Source: DYGX01 sp035325905 (lineage in GTDB: Bacteria; Chloroflexota; Anaerolineae; Aggregatilineales; Aggregatilineaceae). Taken from it: DNA of 59,628 nt. Under the pieces are notes generated by a model, which worked only from the letters and a program-made list of their open reading frames with translations, did no database searches and was not told the origin of the DNA. Every line of letters begins with the position of its first letter. Positions within the stretch are counted from its first letter, which is position 1. Positions 34,651-44,208 of this stretch are shown one piece after another. The DNA lies in assembly GCA_035325905.1 (NCBI GenBank), contig DAOKYY010000013.1:1-59628 (forward strand), given 5' to 3'. The position numbers and the translations under genes are program-made.

Positions 34651-34670
34651 GGGCGGAGCAAGCTCCGCCC
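34651..34670. repeat. Perfect 20-bp palindrome
   Basis: GGGCGGAGC-AA-GCTCCGCCC, 27 bp after the end of the palindrome in copy B and of the same design with another stem sequence. Looks like a REP unit. Confidence 0.65.
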
Positions 34671-34827
34671 CGACCCCTGGACGCCAGATTTTTTTCTCCT
34701 ATTTAGTCCAGCCTGGAAAGTTCATAACAGCCTCTAGAAAATCCGTGCTAAAATCGACGTGTGACCACCTATCATCGCCCGCACTTCGCGCTGACGCGCC
34801 GTGAGGGTGTCCAGAAGGCAGGACGCG

Positions 34828-37572
34828 ATGCCCTTTATTGAAGCCCCCACCACGTTCTACCTGGGCCGCCGGTTCGACCCAACCACGCGCCGCCTGATCG
34901 ACGAGGTCGTCTATTACGACTCGCGCGATCTGACCACGCACGCGGTCGTCGTCGGCATGACCGGCAGCGGCAAGACGGGCCTGTGCATCACGCTGCTCGA
35001 AGAAGCGGTGATGGACAACATCCCATCGATTATCATCGACCCGAAAGGCGACATCACCAACCTGATGCTCACCTTTCCAGAGATGCGCCCGGAGGACTTT
35101 GCGCCCTGGATCAACGTAGACGACGCGCGCCGCGCCGGGCAGGAGATCGACGAGTACGCGCAGGAAGTCGCGCAGCAATGGCGCGACGGCCTGGCAAGCT
35201 GGGGGATCACGCCGCAACGCCTGGCGCGCCTGAAAGACAACGCGCGCTTCAGCATCTACACGCCCGGCTCCGACACCGGCCTGCCGGTCAGCATCCTCGA
35301 CGCGATGCACGCCCCGCCCGACGGCTTCCAGGCCGACGAGGAGCTGCACCGCGAGCGCATCAGCGGCATCGTGACCGCGCTGCTGGCGCTGATCGGCAAG
35401 CAGGTCCAGCCCGTCAAAGACCGCGAGCACGTGCTGATCGCCAATATCTTCGAGCACGCCTGGCGCCAGGGCGAGGACCTGACGCTCGAAGATGTGATTC
35501 TGCGCGTGCAGAAGCCGCCGTTCCCCAAGCTCGGCGTGTTCGACGTGGATACGTTCTTCCCGGAGAAAGATCGCTTCGCGCTGGCGATGGAGCTGAACAA
35601 CATCATGGCCGCGCCCAGCTTCCAGAGCTGGCTGCAAGGCGAGCCGCTCGACATTCAAAGCCTGCTCTACACGCCGGAAGGCAAGCCGCGCGTCAGCATT
35701 TTCTATATCGCGCACCTCAACGACGCCGAGCGCATGTTCATCGTGACGCTGCTGCTCGAAAACATGCTGGCCTGGATGCGCACCCTCAGCGGCACGACCA
35801 GCCTGCGCTCGATCCTGTATTTTGACGAGGTCTTTGGCTTCTTCCCGCCCTATCCCTACAACCCGCCGAGCAAAGACCCGCTGTTGCGGCTGCTCAAGCA
35901 GGCGCGGGCGTTCGGCGTCGGGCTGGTGCTCGCCACGCAGAACCCCGGCGACCTGGACTACAAGGGCCTCTCCAACGCCGGGACGTGGTTCATCGGCAAG
36001 CTGCAAACCGAGAATGACAAGAACCGCGTGCTGACCGGGCTGGAATCGCTGCAATCGGCCAGCCACCCGTTCGACATCGACGACATCGACCGGCTGCTGA
36101 GCAGCCTCGACCCGCGCGTCTTCATCCTGCACAACGTTCACGATAACGGCGGCGCGTTCCCGTTCTACACGCGCTGGGCGATGAGCTACCTGCGCGGCCC
36201 GCTGACCCGCCAGCAGATCCGGGCGCTGATGGCCGACCAGCGCCAGAAGCCCTATTACCAGACCTACGCCCAGATGCAGGCCGCGCGCGGGGCGATCCCG
36301 CCGCCGGACCGTCTGCCGGAAGAATCGCGCTTAGCCGAGGCTCCTGTTCCGACCGGCGCGACCCCCCCGCCAGCCACTCTGCCGGAGATGCCGGAGCCGC
36401 AGGCCACCCCGCGCCCGACGACTCTGCCGGACTTCGACGCGCCGCCGGTTCGCCCCGCGCCGGACGAGGACATCGGCGACGCGCTTCAGCCGATCGCGGT
36501 CCCGGCCTATGAGCCGCCGCAGGCCACGATCGCGCGCGCGCCCGCCAGCAGCCCGCTGCCGGAGGGCGTCAACAACACGCCGCCGCCGATTGCCTCGTCG
36601 ATCGCGCAGTATTTCCTGCCGCCCGGCCTGACGCTCGATCAGGCACGCGTGGCATGGCAGCAGCGAACCGGGATGGCGGCGACCCTCTCCGGCGGCGCGC
36701 GGCTGGCCTACAGCCCGCTTCTGATCGCGCAGGCCGACGTGCGCTACTCGGACCGCAAGGCGGATGTCACGTTCGCGCGCACCTACGCCTATTACGTGCC
36801 GGACGTGCCGAAGGCGGGGCTGATCCAGTGGGGAGAGTACCAGGCGCCGCCGGTCGACCCCAAGCTCCTCAGCCAGGAGCCGCCTGCTGACGCGGCCTAC
36901 GCCGACCTGTCGCCCGGCCTGACCGACTCGAAGCGGCTGACCGCGCTCAAGAGCGACGTGGTGGACTATATCTACCAGAACGGCAGCGTCGCGCTGCCCT
37001 ATAACCCCGCGCTGGACTTTTACGGCGGCCCGGATATGCGCCGCCGGGACTTTCTGGTCCAGGCGCAGGCGCTGGCCCGCCAGCGGCGCGATGAAGCGGT
37101 AGATCAGATCACGCGGCGCTATGACGACCAGTTCGACAAGATCGAAGCCAAGCTGCGCCGCCTGGTGCGCGGCCTGGAAGGCGAGCGCGAGCAGCTTGAG
37201 GCGGCCAAGAACGAGGAGATGTTTACCACCGGCGAGGCGTTGCTGAGCCTGTTGCGCGGCCGGACGACGTACACGCTGTCGCGCGTTAGCCGCACCAAGC
37301 GGTACAAAAGCTACATCCAGGAAGACATCTACGAGTCCGAGGCGCAGATCAACGAGCTGGAGCGGCAGCTTGAGGAAACCGAGCTTGAGCTTCGGCGCGC
37401 GCTGGCCGAGGTCAATACGCAGTGGGGCGAGGCCGCGTCGCTGGTCGAGGAATACCGCATCACGCCCTATAAGAAGGACATTTACCTCAGCATCTTCGGC
37501 ATCGGCTGGCGGCCTAACTGGCTGATCGTCGCCAACGGGATGCCGACGCTGCTGCCCGCCTGGGGAAGCTGA
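34828..37572 (+). CDS. HerA/DUF87-like P-loop ATPase with coiled-coil C-terminus
   Basis: 914 residues. Walker A GMTGSGKT at residues 43-50; PKGD motif just after (IIIDPKGDITNL); Walker B LYFDEVFGFFP near residue 331; and LVLATQNPGDLDYKGLSN, the HerA/VirB4-type sensor. Residues about 490-590 are Pro-rich. Residues about 750-870 are Arg/Glu-rich coiled coil with paired TKRYKSYIQEDIYESE. HerA-like ATPases pump or process DNA as hexamers, often with NurA, but no nuclease partner is adjacent. ATG 34828 follows AGGCAGGA. Cellular role unknown. Confidence 0.85.
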   Translation: MPFIEAPTTFYLGRRFDPTTRRLIDEVVYYDSRDLTTHAVVVGMTGSGKTGLCITLLEEAVMDNIPSIIIDPKGDITNLMLTFPEMRPEDFAPWINVDDARRAGQEIDEYAQEVAQQWRDGLASWGITPQRLARLKDNARFSIYTPGSDTGLPVSILDAMHAPPDGFQADEELHRERISGIVTALLALIGKQVQPVKDREHVLIANIFEHAWRQGEDLTLEDVILRVQKPPFPKLGVFDVDTFFPEKDRFALAMELNNIMAAPSFQSWLQGEPLDIQSLLYTPEGKPRVSIFYIAHLNDAERMFIVTLLLENMLAWMRTLSGTTSLRSILYFDEVFGFFPPYPYNPPSKDPLLRLLKQARAFGVGLVLATQNPGDLDYKGLSNAGTWFIGKLQTENDKNRVLTGLESLQSASHPFDIDDIDRLLSSLDPRVFILHNVHDNGGAFPFYTRWAMSYLRGPLTRQQIRALMADQRQKPYYQTYAQMQAARGAIPPPDRLPEESRLAEAPVPTGATPPPATLPEMPEPQATPRPTTLPDFDAPPVRPAPDEDIGDALQPIAVPAYEPPQATIARAPASSPLPEGVNNTPPPIASSIAQYFLPPGLTLDQARVAWQQRTGMAATLSGGARLAYSPLLIAQADVRYSDRKADVTFARTYAYYVPDVPKAGLIQWGEYQAPPVDPKLLSQEPPADAAYADLSPGLTDSKRLTALKSDVVDYIYQNGSVALPYNPALDFYGGPDMRRRDFLVQAQALARQRRDEAVDQITRRYDDQFDKIEAKLRRLVRGLEGEREQLEAAKNEEMFTTGEALLSLLRGRTTYTLSRVSRTKRYKSYIQEDIYESEAQINELERQLEETELELRRALAEVNTQWGEAASLVEEYRITPYKKDIYLSIFGIGWRPNWLIVANGMPTLLPAWGS

Positions 37573-37594
37573 TCCGAACCCCGGCCCCCGCGCC

Positions 37595-37670
37595 GCTCAC
37601 CTTGCCAGGGTGAGCCAAGCCCTTTCACCCTGTGCTCCCGGCTCTTCTCTGCAAGCCAAGAAGGGCCGGG
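37595..37670 (+). terminator. Tandem hairpins after the HerA-like gene
   Basis: Hairpin 1: GCTCACC / GGTGAGC (37595-37615). Hairpin 2: CCCGGCTCTTCT / AGAAGGGCCGGG (37637-37670, one mismatch). There is no long T-tract, so these could be a factor-dependent terminator or a degenerate repeat. The rest of the 330-bp gap (37573-37902) has no clear gene. Confidence 0.45.
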
Positions 37671-37902
37671 GAAAGATAAGGTCCCCCGCACCGGTCTGTG
37701 AAGGCTCTAACACGCGTTAGCACAAAAGTACCAGTTAAATTCCGGCCACGCGCCCGGTATAGCCTGTAGCTGGCCCGGTGTGTAGCGGCGAATGCGCCGC
37801 GCGCTCTGCCCGTCTCGCAGAGACCCATCCCTACGGCATTTGGAGACTGAACCCGACCCCGGCGCCAGCACTCTTGAGACGGAAGGAATACAAGGAGAAC
37901 CT

Positions 37903-39546
37903 ATGATCGCACAACGCAAATCTCTGCTTGTCTTGCAAGCGCTGATCGTTGCGGTTGCGCTCGCGTTCGGAACGTTCATGGCTGCGCCCACGGCAGTCGC
38001 CCAGGAGCCACAAGGCGGTGACGACAGCTTTGGCGTCGTGATCGAGATCACCGGCGCCGTCGAAGTCGTCAACGTCGCGTATATCGTGGTGGACGGGGTG
38101 CAGGTCGACCCCGCCGGCGTGTTCGACCCGCTGAGCCTGCAAGTCGGCGATGTAGTGACCGTCACCGGCTACCTGCTGAGCGACGACACGCTGTTCGCGG
38201 TGACGCTGGTCATGGCCGAAGACCCCGACCAGGACGGCGTGCTCGGCGCGGCGGACAACTGCCCGACCGTCTACAACCCGGATCAGCTTGATAGCGACGG
38301 CGATGGGATCGGCGACGTCTGCGACCCCGATCAGGTCGACACCGATCACGATGGGTTTGTGGACGCGCTCGACAACTGCCCGGCGGTGCCCAACGCGGAT
38401 CAGATGGACGCCGACGCGGACGGCATCGGTGACGCCTGCGACCCGGACCTGATCGACACCGATCGCGATGGGATCGTGGATGCGCTCGACAACTGCCCGC
38501 TCGTCGCCAACCACGAGCAGCACGACGATGACGGCGACGGCATCGGGAACGTCTGCGACCCGGATCTGACCGACATCGACGAAGACGGCGTTGCGGACGC
38601 GCTCGACAACTGCCCGCTGACCTACAACCCCTCGCAGGCCGACACAGACGGCGACGGCATCGGCGACGCCTGTGACCCCGATGCGATGGACGCCGATCAG
38701 GACGGGGTGGCGGACGCGATCGACAACTGCCCGCTGACGCCCAACGCCGATCAGATCGATACCGACGGTGACGGCATCGGCGACGCCTGCGACCCCGACG
38801 TGATCGACACCGACCAGGACGGGATCACCGACGCGCTCGACAACTGCCCGCTGGCCCCGAACAATGACCAGACCGATACGGACGGTGACGGCATCGGCGA
38901 CGCCTGCGATCTCGACCTGATCGACACCGACGCAGACGGCGTGGTGGACGCGCTCGACAACTGCCCGCTGGTCGCGAACCCAGATCAGGCTGACGCCGAC
39001 GAGGACGGTATCGGCGACGCCTGCGACCAAGACGAGGACGATTTCGACATTTGCGTCGGCGCTGACCCGCACCCGGTCGGGATGCGCCTGGCCGAAGCGT
39101 TTGACGTGCCCTACGGCCAGATCATGGACTGGCACTGCGACGGCTTCGGCTTCGGCGAGATCGCGCGCGCGCTGATCCTCGGCGAGTTGAATGAGGAAGG
39201 CGTCACCGCCCAGGATGTGCTCGACATGAAGGACTCCGGCCTGGGCTGGGGCCAAATCAAGAAAGAATTTGATGTGCACCCCAGCGAGCTGGCGCCCGGC
39301 CAGGTAAAGAAGGGCAAGGTCGGCTTTGTCGACGATGACGATGACGGCGACGACGATGACATCGCCGGCGACGGCGATGATGAAATCATGCCCCTCGGCG
39401 CCGAGGACGGTAGCCAGCGGGTTCCGCCCGGCCAGGATAAGGATAAGCCCGGCAAGCCCGAAAACCCTGGCAACTCCGGCAACGCCGGCCGGCCGGCCAA
39501 CCCTGGCAACTCCGGCAAGAGCAACCCCGGTAAGGGGCGCAAATAA
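37903..39546 (+). CDS. Secreted thrombospondin type 3 repeat protein
   Basis: 547 residues. Signal peptide to about residue 34 (ending APTAVAQ). Residues 40-105 form an OB-like DUF5666-type beta domain. Seven TSP3 repeats of 39 residues follow (107-379), each with calcium-type D.D.DG, DNCP and DGIGDACD. A helical domain with two WHCDGFGFGEI/GLGWGQI segments follows, then an Asp-rich stretch and a Pro-Gly-Asn-rich basic tail (PGNSGNAGRPANPGNSGK). TSP3 arrays bind many Ca2+ ions and stiffen outside the cell. ATG 37903 follows AAGGAG. Confidence 0.88.
   Translation: MIAQRKSLLVLQALIVAVALAFGTFMAAPTAVAQEPQGGDDSFGVVIEITGAVEVVNVAYIVVDGVQVDPAGVFDPLSLQVGDVVTVTGYLLSDDTLFAVTLVMAEDPDQDGVLGAADNCPTVYNPDQLDSDGDGIGDVCDPDQVDTDHDGFVDALDNCPAVPNADQMDADADGIGDACDPDLIDTDRDGIVDALDNCPLVANHEQHDDDGDGIGNVCDPDLTDIDEDGVADALDNCPLTYNPSQADTDGDGIGDACDPDAMDADQDGVADAIDNCPLTPNADQIDTDGDGIGDACDPDVIDTDQDGITDALDNCPLAPNNDQTDTDGDGIGDACDLDLIDTDADGVVDALDNCPLVANPDQADADEDGIGDACDQDEDDFDICVGADPHPVGMRLAEAFDVPYGQIMDWHCDGFGFGEIARALILGELNEEGVTAQDVLDMKDSGLGWGQIKKEFDVHPSELAPGQVKKGKVGFVDDDDDGDDDDIAGDGDDEIMPLGAEDGSQRVPPGQDKDKPGKPENPGNSGNAGRPANPGNSGKSNPGKGRK
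38221..39039 (+). repeat. Seven tandem 117-bp repeats encoding TSP3 modules
   Basis: The unit is 39 codons, with highly similar DNA around GACAACTGCCCG and GACGGCATCGG. All seven units keep length 117 bp with no indels, indicating strong constraint on calcium ligands and Cys spacing. Confidence 0.85.
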
Positions 39547-39565
39547 CCTCTGTTTGACGGCATGC

Positions 39566-39613
39566 GGGGCGGCCGCACGGCTGCCCCGTTGAGGCCCAGG
39601 CTCCTGCCTCAAC
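39566..39613. terminator. Tandem hairpins between convergent genes
   Basis: GGGGCGGCCG / CGGCTGCCCC (39566-39587, one mismatch) and GTTGAGGC / GCCTCAAC (39588-39613, 8-bp perfect) between genes ending at 39546 (+) and 39729 (-). Confidence 0.5.
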
Positions 39614-39728
39614 CCGGCTGGCAGGGGCCGACCCCACAAGCGCAGCGGGACCATTCCTGGTCTCGCTGCGCTCCGTTTGACCGGCATAGGTGCTTGCCGC
39701 CGCCCGATCCGTTCCGCTGCAAGGGCGG

Positions 39729-42263
39729 TTACTCGCTGAAGAACGCGCTGACCCATTCCGGGCGCGGCGGCAGATCGCCGCTCGCCACCTGAGCGCGCCA
39801 TTCGTCGTCCGTCATGCGCGCGTTGATGTCGTTCAGGAACTCGTAGTAGCTGAACACACCGCCGCGCGTCAGTTGCAAGGAGCCATCGGGCAGCGTCACG
39901 ACAACGTAGAGATAGTCCACGTTGCCGACCGCCTCTTGCAGCGCCAGCCCCGCGCTCGGATTGCTGGCGACATCCGTCACCAGCGCGACCGGGTCCGGCT
40001 CGCCTTCGCCCTGCCACAACGTGTGGAGCAGCACGTACAGGTAGTTGTGGAAGCCCAGGATCATCCAGAAGTCATCCTCGGAGAGCGGCTTCCCAGCCAG
40101 CTCCTTACGCGCGATCTCCGCCAGCCGGGCCGACTGCGCGCCGATCGTGCGCAGCTCGTTGAGCGAAGTGATCAGCGTGTCCTCGAAGAACTCGCCAACC
40201 GGCACAGTGAAACCTTGCGCCTCTAGCCCCTGGTAGGTCAGGGTCGCCACAACCGCGATCCGGGCGAAGACCAGCGGATTCGGCTCGACGTAGCCGAAGC
40301 TGGTCAGCGGCGGACCGCCCCCGCCAAAGCCGGTCGGCTGTTTGACATAGAGCACCGTGTCATGTTTCAGCTCGGTCCAGTTCGCCAGACCAGTTTGCAG
40401 GTCTTTGCGGAGCCAGGCGTCGGTTTGCATCAGCGGCGGGTATGGGTTGGCGCCGGTGCGATACCACAGCGGGCGCAGCGTCCACAGCCACGCGCCGTAG
40501 GTGTTCTCCAGCCAGTTGTCCTGAGTGAGCGCATCCAGTTGAGTCGCCAACGTCAGGATTTGCCCGTCGTAGTTCAGGAAGTCGCCCGCCCCGGCGTCAA
40601 TCGCGAGATTGTAGGCCGTCTCGGAGCCGAGCGCCGCCGCGACATCCAGCCCTAGCGGGAGCAGGCGCGGCATCTCGCGCGTGCCGACATACGGATACAT
40701 CACCTGCTGCATGACGTAGCCATCGAAGGTGAAACGCTGGCCCATGAAGCGGAAGCCGCGCGTGTTCTCCTCAAGCTCCTCAGCCGTTGTGTCGTCGGGC
40801 ACGATCAGCCCGTTAACGCGCGGGCCAGGCAGCATGGCTAGCTGCGCCTGGAACTCACTAAGCCGCGCGTCGCCGGCCAGCGCGTCGAGCGGCAGCCCCA
40901 CGCCGAAGCTCGCCTCGGCCAGCGGCAGGTACTCGCGCGGGCCGGGGTCGTCCGAAGGGCCGATCAGGAAGCTGAGGGTGTCGTGCAGCGCGTTCCAGCC
41001 TGCCAGCGCGCCGGGCGCGGCGTTCAGCGCGCGCAGCAGCATCAGCGCGACGCGAAGCTGCTGCGGATCGTTTTCCAGGAAAGTGATCCGGCTGAGCCAC
41101 ATCGTGCCCCGGAAGTAGCGTTCCAGCATCTCGTCCCCGTCGTAGTGGCCGCGCGGGCGATACTGGCTGAAGTCTTCCAGATAGCCGCCCAGGAAGGGGA
41201 TCGGCTCCTGACCCTCGCCCGCCAGCGCCAGCGCCGCGACCGACTGCGCTTCGGCGGCCAGCTCTGGCCCGACGATCGCCGCTGCCTCGCCCGGTCTGTA
41301 AAGCTCTAGCCCGACGGCGAGGTATAGCTCCGCCGCGCGCGCCGCGTCTTCGAGCGGCGTGCCCGCCGCCTCGGCAGTCTGCGCGTGCGCGGCTTGCAGC
41401 GCCGGCAGCAGCACCCTGAACCCCATCAGGTCCACGAAACGCTGTTTCTCCAGGTCGGTCAGCAGGTTGTCGAAGATGAAGTGCAGCGCGTGCAGCATCG
41501 CGTCGGTCGTAACGAAGTAGGCGTGCCCGATGCCTGCCGCTTCCTCGCTCTCCCAGTCATAATCGGGCGGGACGGTCCACCAGTTCTCCGTCCCGGCATA
41601 GGCTTCGTGGAACTGCTCCAGCCCGGCCGGCACGACGACAAACCCGTTCTGCGCCAGCAGCGCGCGCTGGGCGGCGTTCAGACCGGCGTCGTCCACGAAC
41701 ATCACCGCGCTCAGATCGACCGGCAGCGCGGGCAGGTCGCCCTGATAGCTCGGCGGCAGTTGCAGCGCCAGCGGATCGGGCGTGCCTTCCAGCCAGGAGT
41801 CCGCGACGAACGCGGCCCAGTCCCAGACGGTGAACGGCCCGCCGGTCGTCAGCGGCGGCAGCGGCCCGGCCTCGTGCGCCGGGGTCGGCCACGCGCCGGG
41901 CACCGGCTCGACGAAATAGACGCCGTCAGCGCCCTCGGCGATGACGCCCGCGATGTCAGGCGTCTTGATGTGCCACCAGTACAGCCTGTCAGCGCAAACC
42001 GGCCCCTCCATGACGTCGAATTCCGCCCCCTCGGCCAGCCGCCCGATCACCGGGCTGGTGCGCGAGGCCGAGCCGCGCACGTTCAGCGGCTGCCCATCGG
42101 TGAAGCTGACCGCGCCCCGCTCCCCCGGCGCCAGGCGCGGCGGCAAGGCGTTCTCGCAGCCGGTTTGCGCAGCGGCGCGCTGCGCCCCGGCCCATCCTGG
42201 CGCCAGCAAGCTCGCTACCAGCGCCAGCAACACGAACGTGATCCACGAGCGTGATGCCCTCAT
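39729..42263 (-). CDS. Secreted DUF3160 protein with N-terminal SH3b-like module
   Basis: 844 residues. Signal peptide to about residue 32. Residues 36-121 (CENALPPRLAPGERGAVSF onward, ending GADGVYFVEPV) are one SH3b-like module of the same pattern as the six in the 10312 gene, including both Cys. The DUF3160 domain fills the rest (WWTVPPDYDWE, HAYFVTTDAMLHALHFIFDN, then WLENTYGAWLWTLRPLW). DUF3160 proteins are exported and of unknown function. ATG 42263 has only a weak GGAG site. Confidence 0.88.
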   Translation of the reverse strand: MRASRSWITFVLLALVASLLAPGWAGAQRAAAQTGCENALPPRLAPGERGAVSFTDGQPLNVRGSASRTSPVIGRLAEGAEFDVMEGPVCADRLYWWHIKTPDIAGVIAEGADGVYFVEPVPGAWPTPAHEAGPLPPLTTGGPFTVWDWAAFVADSWLEGTPDPLALQLPPSYQGDLPALPVDLSAVMFVDDAGLNAAQRALLAQNGFVVVPAGLEQFHEAYAGTENWWTVPPDYDWESEEAAGIGHAYFVTTDAMLHALHFIFDNLLTDLEKQRFVDLMGFRVLLPALQAAHAQTAEAAGTPLEDAARAAELYLAVGLELYRPGEAAAIVGPELAAEAQSVAALALAGEGQEPIPFLGGYLEDFSQYRPRGHYDGDEMLERYFRGTMWLSRITFLENDPQQLRVALMLLRALNAAPGALAGWNALHDTLSFLIGPSDDPGPREYLPLAEASFGVGLPLDALAGDARLSEFQAQLAMLPGPRVNGLIVPDDTTAEELEENTRGFRFMGQRFTFDGYVMQQVMYPYVGTREMPRLLPLGLDVAAALGSETAYNLAIDAGAGDFLNYDGQILTLATQLDALTQDNWLENTYGAWLWTLRPLWYRTGANPYPPLMQTDAWLRKDLQTGLANWTELKHDTVLYVKQPTGFGGGGPPLTSFGYVEPNPLVFARIAVVATLTYQGLEAQGFTVPVGEFFEDTLITSLNELRTIGAQSARLAEIARKELAGKPLSEDDFWMILGFHNYLYVLLHTLWQGEGEPDPVALVTDVASNPSAGLALQEAVGNVDYLYVVVTLPDGSLQLTRGGVFSYYEFLNDINARMTDDEWRAQVASGDLPPRPEWVSAFFSE

Positions 42264-42467
42264 CGTTTTGTTCTCCGCCCCTCAAAGGTTCAACGTGACG
42301 ATTTCATTCTAGCATCAATCATGTGGGGCACCTGACGCTCAGCCGCACGCGATCCATGCGGCAAGTTAGCGGTTAGTCATCAGCGGGGAGTGAAAAGCAC
42401 GAAGCGCTGGTTTTCTTTGCTCCTTGCGACTGCTGGCTGCTTCTAGCTGCTTTTCGCTGCCTTTAGC

Positions 42468-42473
42468 TATAAT
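42468..42473 (+). promoter_or_regulatory. TATAAT box giving a probable leaderless transcript
   Basis: The -10 box ends 8 bp before ATG 42481, so the transcript would start at or next to the ATG. No ribosome-binding site is visible. The preceding stretch repeats GCTGCTT-like words. Confidence 0.5.
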
Positions 42474-42480
42474 GCCTCGC

Positions 42481-44205
42481 ATGACCACCCCACCGTCCCC
42501 ATCCCCCGCCCGCCGCCTGCTTGGGTTCCGCCTGCGCACCTGGGCGCTGCTGATCGCGCTGGTCGCGCTTGGCGGCGCGGCGCTGGCGCTCGACCTGGCG
42601 TTCGAGGGCCGCGTCTACCAGGCGCTCTGGGAGCTGACCGGCGAGACCGACCCCGGCGGGCAGATCGTCGGCTTCGGGCAGTATCTCGCGCGCTGGACGC
42701 GCGTCCAGCCGCAGATGGAACCGTTCGCGCCGGTCATGCACACCGACGTCAACCCCTTCGGCGTCAACACCTTTCTGGAGCAGGAAGTCGAGCTGGGCAA
42801 GCGCGAGCAGCAAATGCGCCTGATCGCCGAAGCGGGCTTCGGCTGGATTCGCCAGCAGTTCCCGTGGGAAGACATCGAGATCGAGGGCAAGGGCGACTTC
42901 GTCGACCGCCGCCACGATCGCGACGGCGACGGCCAGCCGGACGCGATCAGCGCGTGGGAGAAGTACGACACGATTGTCGATCTGGCCGAGCAGTACGGCG
43001 TGCGGATCATCGCGCGCCTGAGCGCCCCGCCCGATTGGGCGCAGTCGCCCGACGTGCCGGGCGATTTCGCGCCGCCCGCCGACGTGCAGGACTTCGTCGA
43101 CTACGCGGCGGCGGTGGCCGGGCGCTACCAGGGCCGGATCGCGCATTACCAGGTCTGGAACGAGCCGAACCTCTACCCGGAATGGGGCGAGCAGACGGTC
43201 AGCGCCGAGGCGTACACCGAGATGCTGTGCCGCACCTACGCCGCGCTGAAAGCGGTCGATCCCCAGATCGTGGTCATCAGCGGCGCGCTGGGGCCGACTA
43301 TCGACCTCAGCGGGCGCAACGCCTATGACCTGCTCTATTTGCAGCGCATGTACCAGGCCGGGGCGGGCGACTGCTTCGACGTGCTGAGCGTGCAGGGCTA
43401 TGGGCTGTGGAGCGGCCCGACCGACCGCCGCCTGCGCCAGACTACGATCAATTTCCCGCGTGTGCTGTGGGTGCGCGATATGATGGTCGCCAATGGCGAC
43501 GCGGACAAGCCGATCTGGATCAGCGAGGCAGGCTGGAACCCAGTCCCGGACGATCCGTCGATCGCGGACTGGGAGCGGTACGGCCGGGTGACGATGGACG
43601 AGGCCGCCGCCTGGGCGCCGCTGGCCTACGCGCGCGCCATCAAGGAATGGCCGTGGGTCGGCGTGATCAGCTACTGGTACTTCAAGCGCGCCGACGACTC
43701 CGAGCTTGGCGCAAGCTGGTACTACTTCCGCATGGTCGAGCCGGACTTCACGCTCACGCCGATCTACGAGTCTCTGAAGGCGTACATCACCGACGCGCAG
43801 CCGAAGACGCTCGGCGCGGGACGGCATAGCACAGCGGTCCACGCCATGCTCGCGGCCACCAAGCTGGGCGAGGCGCGAACTTTTCGCATCCGAGGAACGG
43901 GCGCCGCGCTCTGTTATGCCGCGCTCGACGCGCCGCTCCTGGTTCATGTCCGTGTGGACGGCGACCCGGCGCAGGACCGCACGCTCCCGCCCGGCGAGGC
44001 GGGCTGCGCGCCGCTGGCCGAGGGCCTGAGCGCAGGCGAGCACACGCTGGCGATCACCGCCGGGAACTGGACGGGGCTGGACAGCCTGGCCGTGATCGAT
44101 TTCGGCGCGCGCCAGCGCCTGCCCTGGCTGCTGACCGGCGCTGTTGCGCTGATCGGCGTGGGCGTGGTCGCGCTGCGCGCTTACGCGGTCCGCTGGGGGC
44201 TGTAG
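42481..44205 (+). CDS. Membrane-anchored glycoside hydrolase (clan A-like, GH39/GH5 type)
   Basis: 574 residues. N-terminal membrane helix (about 15-38) and C-terminal membrane helix (about 545-570) frame an extracytoplasmic TIM-barrel. The acid/base WNEPN has Glu228 and the nucleophile ISEAGW has Glu349, as in clan GH-A enzymes. A short beta domain follows residue 450. The likely substrate is a surface or environmental polysaccharide; the exact family is uncertain. ATG 42481 is favoured because ATG 42472 overlaps the -10 box. The GT39-like gene follows after 3 bp. Confidence 0.82.
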   Translation: MTTPPSPSPARRLLGFRLRTWALLIALVALGGAALALDLAFEGRVYQALWELTGETDPGGQIVGFGQYLARWTRVQPQMEPFAPVMHTDVNPFGVNTFLEQEVELGKREQQMRLIAEAGFGWIRQQFPWEDIEIEGKGDFVDRRHDRDGDGQPDAISAWEKYDTIVDLAEQYGVRIIARLSAPPDWAQSPDVPGDFAPPADVQDFVDYAAAVAGRYQGRIAHYQVWNEPNLYPEWGEQTVSAEAYTEMLCRTYAALKAVDPQIVVISGALGPTIDLSGRNAYDLLYLQRMYQAGAGDCFDVLSVQGYGLWSGPTDRRLRQTTINFPRVLWVRDMMVANGDADKPIWISEAGWNPVPDDPSIADWERYGRVTMDEAAAWAPLAYARAIKEWPWVGVISYWYFKRADDSELGASWYYFRMVEPDFTLTPIYESLKAYITDAQPKTLGAGRHSTAVHAMLAATKLGEARTFRIRGTGAALCYAALDAPLLVHVRVDGDPAQDRTLPPGEAGCAPLAEGLSAGEHTLAITAGNWTGLDSLAVIDFGARQRLPWLLTGAVALIGVGVVALRAYAVRWGL

Positions 44206-44208
44206 CGC

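Noticed and set aside
37831..40017. 728-codon minus-strand frame with repetitive sequence
   Set aside because: Antisense of the TSP3 repeat gene; its repeats mirror the 117-bp coding repeats.
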